A stretch of DNA of 64,000 nt from Flagellimonas spongiicola. GTDB taxonomy: Bacteria > Bacteroidota > Bacteroidia > Flavobacteriales > Flavobacteriaceae. Location of the stretch: the NCBI RefSeq assembly GCF_023502425.1, contig NZ_JAMFMA010000003.1, positions 496,001 to 560,000 of the forward strand, written 5' to 3'. Positions 33,555-43,305 of this stretch are shown in pieces (position 1 is the first letter of the stretch; each line of letters begins with the position of its first letter). The position numbers and the translations under genes were made by a program. The notes beneath the pieces were generated by a model, which saw only the letters and a list, made by a program, of their open reading frames with translations, was not told the DNA's origin and made no database searches.

Positions 33555-34591
33555 ACTGGCGCTTAAAATGGCATAAATTGACACATTGGGAATATTGGCC
33601 GCTATGGGCCATATATTACCCTCTATTTCCAGTTTGGGTGTATTTTTCAATCAAGGCAAGGTCATTTTTCTTTTTCAATGCTGCCAACCCATCTATGAAG
33701 AATGGTGGAATGGCCATGGAGTCGAAAATGGATATTTACAACCTCATTCCCAATGAGCACATTCCAGAGACCATTTTTGTTGCCAAGAATTCCAATCCAA
33801 AACAGATGTTGGAGCGAATCTTGGAAGCTGGAATCAAGTTTCCATTTATTGCAAAACCAGATATTGGAATGAAAGCATTCGGAGTTGAGAAAATCTGGAA
33901 TGCACAAGAATTTCAGGCCTATTGCAAGAAAACACCAGAAAATTTCTTGGTTCAGGAATTGATACCCTTTACTAAGGAGGTAGGGGTGTTCTATGTTCGA
34001 ATGCCAGGCGAATCCAAGGGCAAAGTCACAGGAATTGTGTCAAAGGAGTTTTTGTCTGTAATTGGAGATGGAAACAGCAATATTTTACAACTGATTAAGA
34101 AAGACCCACGAAGTCATTTTCAACTTAAACCCCTTCAAAAGAAATTTGGCGCAATATTGAATCAAGTATTGCCCAAGGGTGAAGAATTCATATTGGTGCC
34201 ATTTGGTAGCCATACTCGTGGAGCAAAGTTTGTGGACATTTCACATAAATTGAACGATGGGATATTGAATACCATAAATAGCGTTTGTTCTAGAATGAAT
34301 GGTTTCCATTATGGACGTCTGGATATATTGTACCATTCGCTGGAAGACTTGGCAGCGGGTAAAAACTTTAGTGTTATAGAGATTAACGGTGCAGGCGGGG
34401 AAGCAACGCATATTTACGACCCTAAACATTCCCTGTTTTTTGCCTGGAAAGAAATTACGAGGCATTGGTCCTATCTTAATCAGATTAGTATTCTGAATCA
34501 TAGGGAAGGGCATTCCTATCTTAGTTTTAGTGATGGTAGGGCAATGTTGAAAGCCAATGGCGCCCTCGAAGCACAATTAAAGATGATTTAG
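33551..34591 (+). CDS. ATP-grasp domain protein
   Basis: A 346-residue protein. The ATP-grasp pattern is visible: FPFIAKPDIGMKAFGVEKI (nucleotide-binding strands), FLVQELIPF (hinge), HYGRLDILY and the metal-binding FSVIEINGAGGEATHIYD. The N-terminal 50 residues contain two aromatic-rich hydrophobic stretches (YWPLWAIYYPLFPVWVYF), suggesting membrane association. Sequence databases often label such proteins D-Ala-D-Ala ligase, but the sequence is not close enough to assign that; a carboxylate-amine or carboxylate-thiol ligase is all that can be said. Confidence 0.78.
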   Translation: MNWRLKWHKLTHWEYWPLWAIYYPLFPVWVYFSIKARSFFFFNAANPSMKNGGMAMESKMDIYNLIPNEHIPETIFVAKNSNPKQMLERILEAGIKFPFIAKPDIGMKAFGVEKIWNAQEFQAYCKKTPENFLVQELIPFTKEVGVFYVRMPGESKGKVTGIVSKEFLSVIGDGNSNILQLIKKDPRSHFQLKPLQKKFGAILNQVLPKGEEFILVPFGSHTRGAKFVDISHKLNDGILNTINSVCSRMNGFHYGRLDILYHSLEDLAAGKNFSVIEINGAGGEATHIYDPKHSLFFAWKEITRHWSYLNQISILNHREGHSYLSFSDGRAMLKANGALEAQLKMI

Positions 34592-35139
34592 TGAAAAAGT
34601 ACCTGCTATACCTATTCATTTTTGGAACGTTCAGCATCGCTAATGGACAAAACACTGGATTTGGGGTCTCTTTTCAAGCCTATCCTGCCGGCGTTATCCC
34701 TACTTTGAATTTACAGCATGGAATCAATGAAAATACCACGATGTTGCTTAGGGTAGGAGCCAATTTTACAGATCGTAAGGATTTTAGTGACGTAAATATT
34801 AGTGAAGAAGGGGAAGGTTTTGGTGGTTCATTGGGCATTAGAAAGCACTTTCCATCTGGTAAAGGAGAATTTATCGCAGGATTGAATTTGGATGTATGGA
34901 GTATGAATATAGATTGGATTGACATTGGACCAGCCGATGCTCCTATTACCGGAAGTACTTATGTTTTGATTGTACAACCATGGTTGGAAGGTGGCTATTT
35001 TCTTCCTCTAGGAAATGGTAAAACCAAATTAGGCCTCACATTGGGATTGGGTAGGGAATTTAATGCCATAACAAGCGGGGAAGAAGTGGAACAAGGTTTT
35101 ATAGGTAGTGCTTTGTTACACTATCTGATTATGCTTTAG
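34591..35139 (+). CDS. Outer-membrane beta-barrel protein
   Basis: A 182-residue exported protein starting with GTG at 34591, which shares one base with the ATP-grasp stop. The signal ends near SIANGQ. The mature part alternates short amphipathic strands and turns with a final FIGSALLHYLIML, the pattern of a small eight-strand barrel. Last gene of the LysE operon. Confidence 0.7.
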   Translation: MKKYLLYLFIFGTFSIANGQNTGFGVSFQAYPAGVIPTLNLQHGINENTTMLLRVGANFTDRKDFSDVNISEEGEGFGGSLGIRKHFPSGKGEFIAGLNLDVWSMNIDWIDIGPADAPITGSTYVLIVQPWLEGGYFLPLGNGKTKLGLTLGLGREFNAITSGEEVEQGFIGSALLHYLIML

Positions 35140-35879
35140 CGCATATAACCATCCAATGCTTCTGAAAAAAATTGAGTTACTTGGTTTTTAGTCACTCCCG
35201 AAGCCGCTAAAACAGCACCTTTAAAATTGTCATTTACCCAGTTGCCATGGGATAATCTATTAAATGCCCAAGTATTCAGGTTGTTGTGACCTCGATATCC
35301 ACTGAGATAAAAATAAAAGTCATCGACAATGGCATCTGGTGTTGCCATACCAAGTCCAATGGATTTCCCTGAGCCATTATTCAAAGCAGAAAATGCTCCG
35401 GTGTCAAAATGATGGGGCCATACGCGAATTTCAGATTTTAAGTGTTGGGCGTTCAAAAAAGACTGAATGGCGTCCTGGGCCAAACTTCTAAATTCAATCA
35501 GTGTATTAATCTGTTCCTTGTCTGGTGGGCCAAAAACAAAACCTGAGTCTGTTGTGTAAGGTAATTTATAGTGCAATTGATAGGAATAAGGTTTTAATTC
35601 CATCTTGCTGGAGGTTTCCTGAAGCCATTGCAGAATGGATGCATGGCTATTGCCTTCAAGTCCTATAAAGTCTTCTGAATTGCTCCACAATAGTCCATAC
35701 CGTTCATAATCCAAGCATAATCTATTGCCAGAATTGTCCAATTCTCTAGTTTGAAGTTGGTTTTCGTCTTTTGCAAAGCTCAGATTGGTATGGCTATCAT
35801 CAGCTTTGGCCTCCAAAAAGCTCTTTCCTCCCATGGCAAGATATTGGGCAGCCAAATGCATATGTCGCAACATTTCCAT
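35136..35879 (-). CDS. Hypothetical protein, 247 residues
   Basis: Not recognised. Soluble, no signal or membrane segment. Notable conserved-looking blocks are EIRVWPHHFDTGAFSAL, SIGLGMATPDAIVDDFYFYL and NTWAFNRLSHGNW; the two adjacent His in WPHHFD and acidic residues in DAIVDDF could form a metal site. The C terminus overlaps the end of the convergent barrel gene by four bases. Confidence 0.7.
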   Translation of the reverse strand: MEMLRHMHLAAQYLAMGGKSFLEAKADDSHTNLSFAKDENQLQTRELDNSGNRLCLDYERYGLLWSNSEDFIGLEGNSHASILQWLQETSSKMELKPYSYQLHYKLPYTTDSGFVFGPPDKEQINTLIEFRSLAQDAIQSFLNAQHLKSEIRVWPHHFDTGAFSALNNGSGKSIGLGMATPDAIVDDFYFYLSGYRGHNNLNTWAFNRLSHGNWVNDNFKGAVLAASGVTKNQVTQFFSEALDGYMR

Positions 35880-35967
35880 AGTGATTTCTAATAGGTCATC
35901 ACTTAAATTTACGGAATTTTATAAGGAAAGGGAAGGCAGAGGGTAAGAGATGACTTTTAGCGGCAAA

Positions 35968-36945
35968 TTAAACTTGCTTTAACTTCTCTTTGATGCTATT
36001 GATGATTATTGGGGCATGAATCCTAGAGTTTTCAATAAACCATTTATGGGTTTCCATACCACCGCAAATAACCCCAGCCAGAAAAAGACCCTTTACATTG
36101 GATTCCATGGTTTCGGGATTGTAAGAGGGTAATTTTTTATTATCTTGGGATAGTTCGATTCCCAAATCTTGCAGAAATTTGAAATTTGGCCGATAACCAG
36201 TTAATGCAAGAACAAAATCATTTTCCAACACAATGGCGCCTTTTGGCGTGTTAATGGTCAATGTTGTTGGAGAAATAGAAGTAACGTTTGCATTGTAATA
36301 GGCTTTTATACTTCCTTCCTCAATTCGATTAATGATATCTGGACGCACCCAATACTTTACGCGCTTTCCGACCTCTGGACCTCTTATGATCAAGGTGACT
36401 TCAGCCCCTTTCCTCCAGCATTCCAATGCTGCATCTATTGCTGAGTTGGATGCCCCTACTATGGCCAATTTTTGGCTTGCATAAAAATGTGGATCCTTGT
36501 AATAATGCGAAACTTTGGGTAGCTCTTCACCTTGAACGTTGATTTTATTGGGGAGATCATAAAAACCGGTGGCAACAATTACATTTTTGGCTAAGTAATT
36601 GGCTTTGTCCGTTTCGATTTCAAAAAAATCATTTTTTTTGGTTACCGTACCCACTTTCTCAAAGAGATTGATGTTGAGGTTGTTGGATGTCACAATTCTT
36701 CTATAGTACTCCAATGCCTCATTTCGCTTGGGTTTAGCTTCTTTGCTTATAAATGGAATGTCATCAATTTCCAGTTTTTCGGAGGAAGAAAAAAACTGCA
36801 TGTTGATGGGATAATTGAATAGGGAATTTACAATAGGTCCTTTCTCAATAATGACATAGGAAAGACCATTTTTTTTGGCCTCCAATCCACAAGCAATACC
36901 AATAGGGCCACCGCCAACAATAACAATATCAAAATTGTCCTGCAT
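35968..36945 (-). CDS. ypdA: YpdA-family FAD/NAD(P)-dependent oxidoreductase (putative bacillithiol disulfide reductase)
   Basis: A 325-residue flavoprotein with FAD loop IVGGGPIGIACGLEA (residues 8-22) and NAD(P) loop LAIVGASNSAIDAALE near residue 158. The sequence LFNYPINMQFFSSSEKLEI and the C-terminal LFLAGVICGGMETHKWFIENSR match YpdA (bacillithiol disulfide reductase) rather than thioredoxin reductase; the CxxC redox pair of TrxB is absent. It shares one base with the end of rpe upstream (stop/start overlap), so is co-transcribed. Confidence 0.88.
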   Translation of the reverse strand: MQDNFDIVIVGGGPIGIACGLEAKKNGLSYVIIEKGPIVNSLFNYPINMQFFSSSEKLEIDDIPFISKEAKPKRNEALEYYRRIVTSNNLNINLFEKVGTVTKKNDFFEIETDKANYLAKNVIVATGFYDLPNKINVQGEELPKVSHYYKDPHFYASQKLAIVGASNSAIDAALECWRKGAEVTLIIRGPEVGKRVKYWVRPDIINRIEEGSIKAYYNANVTSISPTTLTINTPKGAIVLENDFVLALTGYRPNFKFLQDLGIELSQDNKKLPSYNPETMESNVKGLFLAGVICGGMETHKWFIENSRIHAPIIINSIKEKLKQV

Positions 36946-37604
36946 TAGTTTATCCTTTGCTTAAGATCTTGAATTGTTGCTGTTGGATCATCACTTTTGA
37001 AGACAAAGCTTCCGGCAACTAATACATCAGCCCCTGCTTCTATTAGTTTAGCGGCATTCCCGGAATTAACACCTCCATCAATTTCGATTAAGGTTTTAGT
37101 ATTTTTCTTTTGGATAAGCGCTTTCAAATCTCTTACTTTTTGATAGGTGTTCTCAATAAACGATTGTCCTCCAAAACCAGGATTCACACTCATTAAACAA
37201 ACCAAATCAATATCTTGGATGGTATCTTCAAGCAGGTTTACCGAAGTATGTGGATTTAGTGCAACCCCTGCAAGCATACCTTCACTTTTTATGGATTGTA
37301 GTGTACGATGTAGGTGGTTGCAGGCTTCGTAATGCACAGTAAGATTATTGGCGCCCAAATTGGCAAATGTCTTAATGTACCTGTCGGGATCCACGATCAT
37401 AAGGTGTACATCCAAAGTTTTTTGGGCATGTAAGGCGATAGCCTTGATTATAGGCATTCCAAAGGAAATATTTGGTACGAATACACCGTCCATAACATCC
37501 AAATGAAACCAACCGGCTTCACTTTGGTTCACCATTTCAATATCACGTTGTAAATTGGCAAAATCTGCTGCCAAAAGGGAAGGAGCAACTATCTTTTCAC
37601 TCAT
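36945..37604 (-). CDS. rpe: Ribulose-phosphate 3-epimerase
   Basis: A 219-residue TIM-barrel enzyme interconverting ribulose 5-phosphate and xylulose 5-phosphate in the pentose phosphate pathway. Visible: PSLLAADFANL, the metal site HLDVMDGVFVPNISFG, DVHLMIVDPDRYI, MSVNPGFGGQSFI and EIDGGVNSGNA. The active-site Asp residues in LDVMDG and EIDGG are intact. A TATTTTTG -7 element lies just upstream. Confidence 0.95.
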   Translation of the reverse strand: MSEKIVAPSLLAADFANLQRDIEMVNQSEAGWFHLDVMDGVFVPNISFGMPIIKAIALHAQKTLDVHLMIVDPDRYIKTFANLGANNLTVHYEACNHLHRTLQSIKSEGMLAGVALNPHTSVNLLEDTIQDIDLVCLMSVNPGFGGQSFIENTYQKVRDLKALIQKKNTKTLIEIDGGVNSGNAAKLIEAGADVLVAGSFVFKSDDPTATIQDLKQRIN

Positions 37605-37622
37605 TTCATTCTATAGCTTGCA

Positions 37623-37630
37623 CAAAAATA
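37623..37630 (-). promoter_or_regulatory. -7 element for rpe-ypdA
   Basis: The plus-strand sequence CAAAAATA reads TATTTTTG on the coding strand, an exact match to TAnnTTTG, 18 bases before the rpe ATG; the leader would be about 10 bases. Confidence 0.55.
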
Positions 37631-37669
37631 ACGAAATGATCCGGCATTGTGCTCCTTACCCTGAGATTG

Positions 37670-39883
37670 CTAAAGCCAATAGGTGACTTTAAGAACAACC
37701 GACCTGTTTTTGATGCCCAATCCTTGGGTGTCGTGATTTTCATTGAAGATTAGGAATATATCAGACATTGGACTGTATCTCCATTGGAATCTGGAAAACA
37801 CACTAAAATTATCCCCTTGGGTGTTGTATTGCAGTACGTTCCTAAGGAACAGCTTATTGGAAAAGCTAATATCCCCATTGAACCGAATCAGGTGTAATTG
37901 GTCTTCTCCAAAACCTTCGGCCAATCGAATATCATTATAGTCATATGTGATTCCAAAGCTTCCCCAAGGTCTGAGTCTGTATGAACCTTGCACCATTGCC
38001 CCCATTCTAGTTCCGTTGAAAAATTGCCCATAGGCAAGTCGTGTGTTCCATACAAAAGCTTTCCTGACATCGGAATCATAACGTAGTTCAGCCCAAGGGA
38101 ACGAATAATCACCAACAGGGATTGGCGTATAATCATCACCCAAAAGACCCGTTGGGAACATGAGGTTTACCTTACGATACCTTGATAACAACGTTAATCT
38201 GGCCGTATTTCGATAATAAAAATCCCATCCAAAGTTGTTTTGGCTTTCATTAAAAGAACCATCGGGATTCAAGTATAAGTTGTGCCATGTGCGTAGCCCA
38301 TGTGAGTTTAATTTTTTGGTTTCATCATCAATAAATGTTAGATAACGAACCCAAGGATTGATCAAAGTATATCCAACCCTTGTGGTTTCCTCGGTTATTG
38401 CATTGTAGTTTTCCAGTCGCGGATTGACCCCCAACTCGGTAATGTAATTGTCACCAACCACATTAAAAGTCCAACCTGAGCGGAAACGTTTTGAAGTAAA
38501 TGAACCTACAAATCCATAAAAGTGGGTGTTGTCATAGTTTTCGGGTGTTATGGACGTATGATATAAAAAGGTGGTGTTTAACTTACCACTTTCTGACACA
38601 TAACTGAATTCCAAACCTGCATTTCTGGAAAATTCCAAATCCTGTGTTGTGCTGGTAGCCTGTCTGTTCATGAAAATACCCTTGATCACAGAGCGTTTCA
38701 AAATTTTATGTTGAAATGCTCCAACACTATAATTCTGCGCAGCTAAATCGTCGGTTTGTTGGGTTTGTAAGTTCATTACGCCAATCCTAAGGTTTGGGGT
38801 AACATTTCCCGTCAATCGGCCACCAAAATCTATGGGTGTGGGTGTACCATCAATAATCCCGATACGTCTTGAGAAAAATGGTCGAACATCATAGCTTCCA
38901 AAACTTGAAAAGATATCACTGTTTTCGAGAAAGAAATTACGCTGTTCCGGGAGAAAGATACTAAAGCGGGTAATGTTAGTTACCTGTTGGTCCACATCTG
39001 CATTGGAGAAGTCCGGAAACAAGGTTAAATCCAAATTAAGATTACTTGTCAACGCTATTTTCACTTCCCCACCAATATCACTATTGAAATCGGCTTCAAG
39101 TTGCTCGCTGTCTTCAAAATCCCTTAATGTTGATGAAGTTACATACGGATTGAGAATAAAAGCTCCTTTTGCCTTTTCTGGGCTTTTGTCCCAGTTTAGC
39201 GTGCCCATGAAATTCATGCTTGCGGTGCTAAAGTTCAATGGGTATAGGGTCCAAGTGGTATACGCATTGTTTTGTTTGTCCCCGCGAATAAAATTAATTC
39301 CCCAATTACTTTGGTTTGGATTGTAACGAAGGGTTTTGAAAGGAATCGCCATTTCCACAATCCAATATCCATCATATTGCGCTGTTCTAGAAGCCCATTT
39401 ATTGTCCCAATTTTCCGAGAAATCTGTTTGTGACCCTCTAATGGTTAAATCGCCTTCTATTTCTGAACCACCTGCGGTAACACCAAAAAGAAAACCACTT
39501 TGTTTATTGTTAACAGGATCTAAAACAATTGAAAAGTTGTCACTATCCCAATAATCTTGGCGATTGTCACGCATAAGGGATTGAACGATCCGTTTTCCTT
39601 TATCGTAGCACTTGGCCATAACATAAAGGTTTTGATGGTCATATGTGAGCTTGACCTCTGTTTGATTTTCCGCAAAACCGGTATCGGTTGGCCAATGATT
39701 GTAAAAAGGACTAAAAGGTTGGTATTCTGTCCATTCATCTTCTCCAATGACAGCGTCCAAGGTGATTTCAGTAGTAGCCCTTTGGATATTATACTTGAAA
39801 TTGGCCCTGGTATCACCGCCATCGTATTGGGAAAATGTAAGGATAGGTAATAGAAATAGTATAGTCGGCCAAAAGGATTTCAT
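37670..39883 (-). CDS. Outer-membrane protein with N-terminal CBM9 domain (DUF5916)
   Basis: A 737-residue exported protein (signal ending near LTFSQ). The first 200 residues match the CBM9-like domain (ITLDAVIGEDEWTEYQPFSP, NLYVMAKCYDK, SDNFSIVLDPVNNKQSGFLF). The rest is a long beta-barrel part typical of DUF5916, with RNFFLENSDIFSSF, FFSRRIG and a C-terminal SVVLKVTYWL. Such proteins are common in marine Bacteroidota and probably sit in the outer membrane; the ligand is unknown. The gene stands alone. Confidence 0.85.
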   Translation of the reverse strand: MKSFWPTILFLLPILTFSQYDGGDTRANFKYNIQRATTEITLDAVIGEDEWTEYQPFSPFYNHWPTDTGFAENQTEVKLTYDHQNLYVMAKCYDKGKRIVQSLMRDNRQDYWDSDNFSIVLDPVNNKQSGFLFGVTAGGSEIEGDLTIRGSQTDFSENWDNKWASRTAQYDGYWIVEMAIPFKTLRYNPNQSNWGINFIRGDKQNNAYTTWTLYPLNFSTASMNFMGTLNWDKSPEKAKGAFILNPYVTSSTLRDFEDSEQLEADFNSDIGGEVKIALTSNLNLDLTLFPDFSNADVDQQVTNITRFSIFLPEQRNFFLENSDIFSSFGSYDVRPFFSRRIGIIDGTPTPIDFGGRLTGNVTPNLRIGVMNLQTQQTDDLAAQNYSVGAFQHKILKRSVIKGIFMNRQATSTTQDLEFSRNAGLEFSYVSESGKLNTTFLYHTSITPENYDNTHFYGFVGSFTSKRFRSGWTFNVVGDNYITELGVNPRLENYNAITEETTRVGYTLINPWVRYLTFIDDETKKLNSHGLRTWHNLYLNPDGSFNESQNNFGWDFYYRNTARLTLLSRYRKVNLMFPTGLLGDDYTPIPVGDYSFPWAELRYDSDVRKAFVWNTRLAYGQFFNGTRMGAMVQGSYRLRPWGSFGITYDYNDIRLAEGFGEDQLHLIRFNGDISFSNKLFLRNVLQYNTQGDNFSVFSRFQWRYSPMSDIFLIFNENHDTQGLGIKNRSVVLKVTYWL

Positions 39884-40092
39884 GTGACTGTAGTTTTTTG
39901 ATGATGTATCAAAGAACTATTGCTTATACCCCAATTTCAAGTGTTGTTTGGCTATGCTGGCTAAATCGAGGTAGATGACACTTAAGGTCGGTTTGGTGCC
40001 GAAAACGTACTTTTCACTGTCGTAACTGTGATGGTAAAGGTATTGAGCCCTGATTTAAGGAATGCTTAACGTTATTGTAGTAAAACGCGCTT

Positions 40093-40842
40093 TTATTTTG
40101 CTCGGTCTTGAAGTACTTCCATGGCTTGGGAACGATAATTTCTACCTACCGGCAGTTCTTTACCATTTACCTCCACCATGATGCTGTTGAAAGCAGTTAC
40201 CTTGTCAGCAGAAACAATAAAAGACCTGTGGATTCGTATAAATTGTTTTTTAGGTAGTTTTTCTGCCAGGTATCCTATGCGTTGTGTGGTGTTGATTTTA
40301 TTTGTGCCAGAGTGGATGATAACTTTGTCATTCAGACTTTCCAAATAACTGATTTCTGATAAATCCAACTTAACAATTTTTCGTTGTGATTTTATGTACA
40401 ACAACTCAGGTTCATCCGATAGTGTTGGTTTACTAATCGTTTCTGTTGGAGACGCTAATCTATCAGGGTCTAAATTGCCATTTAGAAATTTGTTAGCTTT
40501 CGCTACGGATTTCATGAACCTTCCCAAAGAGATGGGTTTCAATAGGTAATCAATGGCATCCAATTCAAAAGCTTTGATGGCATATTCGCGATAGGCAGTT
40601 GTGAAGACCACTAGAGGAATAGGGTTTAGGGATTCTAGCAACTCCATACCGTTGATTTTGGGCATTTTAATATCCAAAAACATCAGGTCTATTTTATGTT
40701 TTTGCAAATAGCCAAAAGCTTCTACTGCATTGGCACATACCGCGATTACTTCCAGTTGGTCCATTTGCTTGGCATAACCCTCCAAAACGTCACGCGCCAA
40801 AGGTTCGTCATCTACGATTATGCATTTCATTTTTTGGGCCAT
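40093..40842 (-). CDS. LytTR response regulator
   Basis: A 249-residue regulator. The receiver domain contains the acidic pair IVDDEPLA and the phosphoacceptor Asp57 in LMFLDIKMP. After a linker of about 30 residues the LytTR DNA-binding domain follows (LLYIKSQRKIVKLDLSEISYLES, QFIRIHRSFIVS, LPVGRNYRS). It lies 12 bases behind its partner kinase. Target genes cannot be named. Confidence 0.93.
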   Translation of the reverse strand: MAQKMKCIIVDDEPLARDVLEGYAKQMDQLEVIAVCANAVEAFGYLQKHKIDLMFLDIKMPKINGMELLESLNPIPLVVFTTAYREYAIKAFELDAIDYLLKPISLGRFMKSVAKANKFLNGNLDPDRLASPTETISKPTLSDEPELLYIKSQRKIVKLDLSEISYLESLNDKVIIHSGTNKINTTQRIGYLAEKLPKKQFIRIHRSFIVSADKVTAFNSIMVEVNGKELPVGRNYRSQAMEVLQDRAK

Positions 40843-40854
40843 AACTGTGCGAAA

Positions 40855-41922
40855 TTAAGAACTTATATCGCTAAGGTCAATTTCAAGTTTCACCAAGAAA
40901 CTATCAGGTTCTTCCAAGATTTTTAGTTCATGTTTGTCGGGAAAGAACAAGTCTAAACGCCTGCGAACATTTTTAAGGCCTATGTTCTTATCACTATCCA
41001 AATTTTCCGAGATTTCAGATGGGGCCTTGCTGTTTTCGACCATAAACTGTAATTGTTGCTCATGAAGCTTAAGATCAATAGTGATCCACGAGTCTTCAAT
41101 TAGACTGTCCGCACCATGTTTGAATGCGTTTTCCACAAATGGCAATAAAAGCAATGGTGGAATTAGACTTTCCTTATTGTCATCCCTTATGTTTGCTGAT
41201 ATTGTGAGATTTTCACCGTAGCGTAAGCGTTCCAATGCCACCAAATTCATGAGTTGTTCCCACTCTTTTTCCACAGTGATCAACTTGTCATTGCATTCAT
41301 AAAGCATGTAATCCAAGAATTTCGATAAACCCAAAACCGCATCTGGTGTTTTTGCTGATTTATTTAGTGATAGGGAGTAAATGCTATTCAATGTATTGAA
41401 TAGAAAATGCGGATGTATTTGTGCCTTTAGAAATTTAAGCTCGGTTTCTACTTTTTCCTTTTCCAAAGCTTTGTTTATTTGGTCTTTTTGGAAAATGAAA
41501 CGTTGTAATTTGATGGCCATTGCCACAAATACCGGAATGTACACTACTAATAACGAATTAAATACTTTTGGTGCGTACCAGACTGGGTCTTTCCAATTGC
41601 CTGTTTCATACTTAAACCATCGGTAAAGGTATCGCCAGTTTAAGTAACGATCAATTAACGCCATAGAGATTCCCAAAATCAACAAAAGTATGATGTACTT
41701 CGTAAATTTCTTGGAGTACAAGTACTTTGGCATTAAATAATAAAGCGTGATGTAGGTTGGGATAATTTTCCAAGGTAAAAGGAACAAGAGTTGTAAAAAT
41801 TCATCCCAGTAGTTGTTGTTTTTGTAACTACCCCAGAATACAGTGTAGAAAAGAATATACGCCAACCAAAATAGAATGTGATAATAAACTCGGTATTTGG
41901 CGTATTGTTTTTGTTCTATCAT
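40855..41922 (-). CDS. LytS-type sensor histidine kinase
   Basis: A 355-residue membrane kinase. Four hydrophobic segments occupy the first 140 residues, then a coiled linker and the His_kinase domain with phosphoacceptor His172 in QIHPHFLFNTLNS. The ATP-binding part has LLLLPFVENAFKHG and GLKNVRRRLDLFF. There is no separate periplasmic sensor domain, so sensing is probably in the membrane or through partners. Co-transcribed with the LytTR regulator. Confidence 0.93.
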   Translation of the reverse strand: MIEQKQYAKYRVYYHILFWLAYILFYTVFWGSYKNNNYWDEFLQLLFLLPWKIIPTYITLYYLMPKYLYSKKFTKYIILLLILGISMALIDRYLNWRYLYRWFKYETGNWKDPVWYAPKVFNSLLVVYIPVFVAMAIKLQRFIFQKDQINKALEKEKVETELKFLKAQIHPHFLFNTLNSIYSLSLNKSAKTPDAVLGLSKFLDYMLYECNDKLITVEKEWEQLMNLVALERLRYGENLTISANIRDDNKESLIPPLLLLPFVENAFKHGADSLIEDSWITIDLKLHEQQLQFMVENSKAPSEISENLDSDKNIGLKNVRRRLDLFFPDKHELKILEEPDSFLVKLEIDLSDISS

Positions 41923-42273
41923 GTCCGTAATGCTTTTTCTTTAGAAAAAAAGCCCAAAACATAGTTTTGGATGATGAAAATACGAAATACGGTCTTAGTT
42001 AAAGCCTAAGCCCCGTAGACAACCGTTTTTCAAAGTTAAATGCATAAAACAAAGTGAATAAGGGTTGAAGTAATACGGATTTAGACGGGAAATCGGCCTG
42101 CTTTTACGGAACTTCCTAAAATGAAAAAACTCCGGTAATCAGCCGGAGTTTATTCATCAATCAAAAAACGAACAGTCATGATAAACTGTTGTAGGTTTAC
42201 AAATTACAACTTTCCTGCCAAAAAACAAATTTAAGGATAGTTTAACGTGTAATTCGTGTGGGTAATCTTACAA
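41923..42273. other. 351-bp intergenic stretch between the LytS kinase and rpoD genes
   Basis: Contains the rpoD terminator at 42123-42152 and upstream sequence of the kinase gene. A minus-strand frame of about 40 codons inside lacks a suitable start and looks like chance. No other feature seen. Confidence 0.5.
42123..42152 (-). terminator. Terminator downstream of rpoD
   Basis: ACTCCGG (42129-42135) pairs with CCGGAGT (42143-42149) around TAATCAG; on the minus strand the stem is followed by six T. It lies about 125 bases beyond the rpoD stop. Confidence 0.8.
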
Positions 42274-43137
42274 TTAACCCAAATATGTCTTCAAAATTTT
42301 ACTTCTGGAGGTATGTTTCAACCTTCTAATTGCTTTTTCCTTAATCTGACGTACACGCTCTCTGGTCAAATCAAAAGTTTCACCAATTTCTTCTAGCGTC
42401 ATTGAGTGTTGTCCTGCCAAACCGAAGTAAAGACGGATAACATCAGCTTCTCGAGGTGTCAAAGTCTCTAATGCTCTTTCAATTTCTGTACGCAATGATT
42501 CGTGCAATAATTCTTTATCAGGATTGGGTGATTCACCACTTCGCAGAACGTCATACAAATTAGAATCCTCACCATCAATCAAAGGTGCGTCCATAGATAC
42601 GTGACGACCTGAATTTTTCAAGGATTGCTTTACATCCTCAACGGTCATGTCCAATTCTTTGGCAATTTCCTCTGCAGAAGGTATACGTTCATGTGCTTGC
42701 TCCAAAAATGCAAAAGTCTTGTTGATTTTGTTGATGGAACCAATCTTGTTCAATGGTAAACGTACAATACGCGATTGCTCTGCCAATGCCTGAAGAATAG
42801 ATTGACGAATCCACCAAACGGCGTAGGATATAAATTTAAATCCACGGGTTTCATCAAAACGTTGTGCTGCTTTGATTAGGCCTAAATTTCCTTCATTGAT
42901 CAAATCAGGAAGGGTCAATCCTTGGTTTTGGTACTGTTTTGCAACCGAAACCACGAACCTGAGGTTGGCTTTAGTTAATTTTTCCAAGGCTATCTGGTCT
43001 CCCGCTTTAATTCGCTGTGCCAATTCCACCTCCTCATCGGCAGTGATCAAATCCACTTTACCGATTTCCTGTAAATACTTGTCCAACGATGCGGTTTCCC
43101 TATTGGTAACCTGTTTTGTAATCTTTAACTGTCTCAT
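42274..43137 (-). CDS. rpoD: Primary RNA polymerase sigma factor (sigma-70 family)
   Basis: A 287-residue sigma factor consistent with the Bacteroidota housekeeping form: it starts directly at region 1.2 ([15 protein letters not shown]) and lacks region 1.1 and the long non-conserved insert. Region 2 shows [19 protein letters not shown] and [17 protein letters not shown]; region 3 [13 protein letters not shown]; region 4 [15 protein letters not shown] and [19 protein letters not shown]. It would direct transcription from the TTG / TAnnTTTG promoters seen elsewhere in the window. Confidence 0.93.
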   Translation of the reverse strand: MRQLKITKQVTNRETASLDKYLQEIGKVDLITADEEVELAQRIKAGDQIALEKLTKANLRFVVSVAKQYQNQGLTLPDLINEGNLGLIKAAQRFDETRGFKFISYAVWWIRQSILQALAEQSRIVRLPLNKIGSINKINKTFAFLEQAHERIPSAEEIAKELDMTVEDVKQSLKNSGRHVSMDAPLIDGEDSNLYDVLRSGESPNPDKELLHESLRTEIERALETLTPREADVIRLYFGLAGQHSMTLEEIGETFDLTRERVRQIKEKAIRRLKHTSRSKILKTYLG

Positions 43138-43248
43138 CTAAATTTCCCTTCTTTTTTTATTTTTCGAACCGGAGCTCATTAAGTTATACGTAGGAATTTT
43201 GAAAAAGTTACAATTTGGTAAAATTTATTTCGATTTTTTTTAGTAAAT

Positions 43249-43280
43249 AAAAAGCCCCGTATCATAAATACAGGGCTTTT
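43249..43280 (-). terminator. Terminator downstream of pnp
   Basis: AAAAGCCC at about 43249-43257 pairs with GGGCTTTT at 43273-43280, with further pairing inside (GTAT/ATAC); on the minus strand a T-rich tract follows. It starts about 25 bases after the pnp stop. Confidence 0.8.
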
Positions 43281-43305
43281 ACTGTGGGCTAAAAAAGGGT
43301 ATTGA

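Noticed and set aside
33551..34591. ATP-grasp gene as the ddl missing from the dcw cluster.
   Set aside because: Sequence outside the ATP-grasp core does not resemble Ddl, and the N terminus has membrane-like stretches; the operon context is also different.
41990..42120. Minus-strand open frame of about 40 codons between the LytS kinase and rpoD genes.
   Set aside because: No start at a sensible place, no signal or domain pattern, and it lies next to the rpoD terminator.
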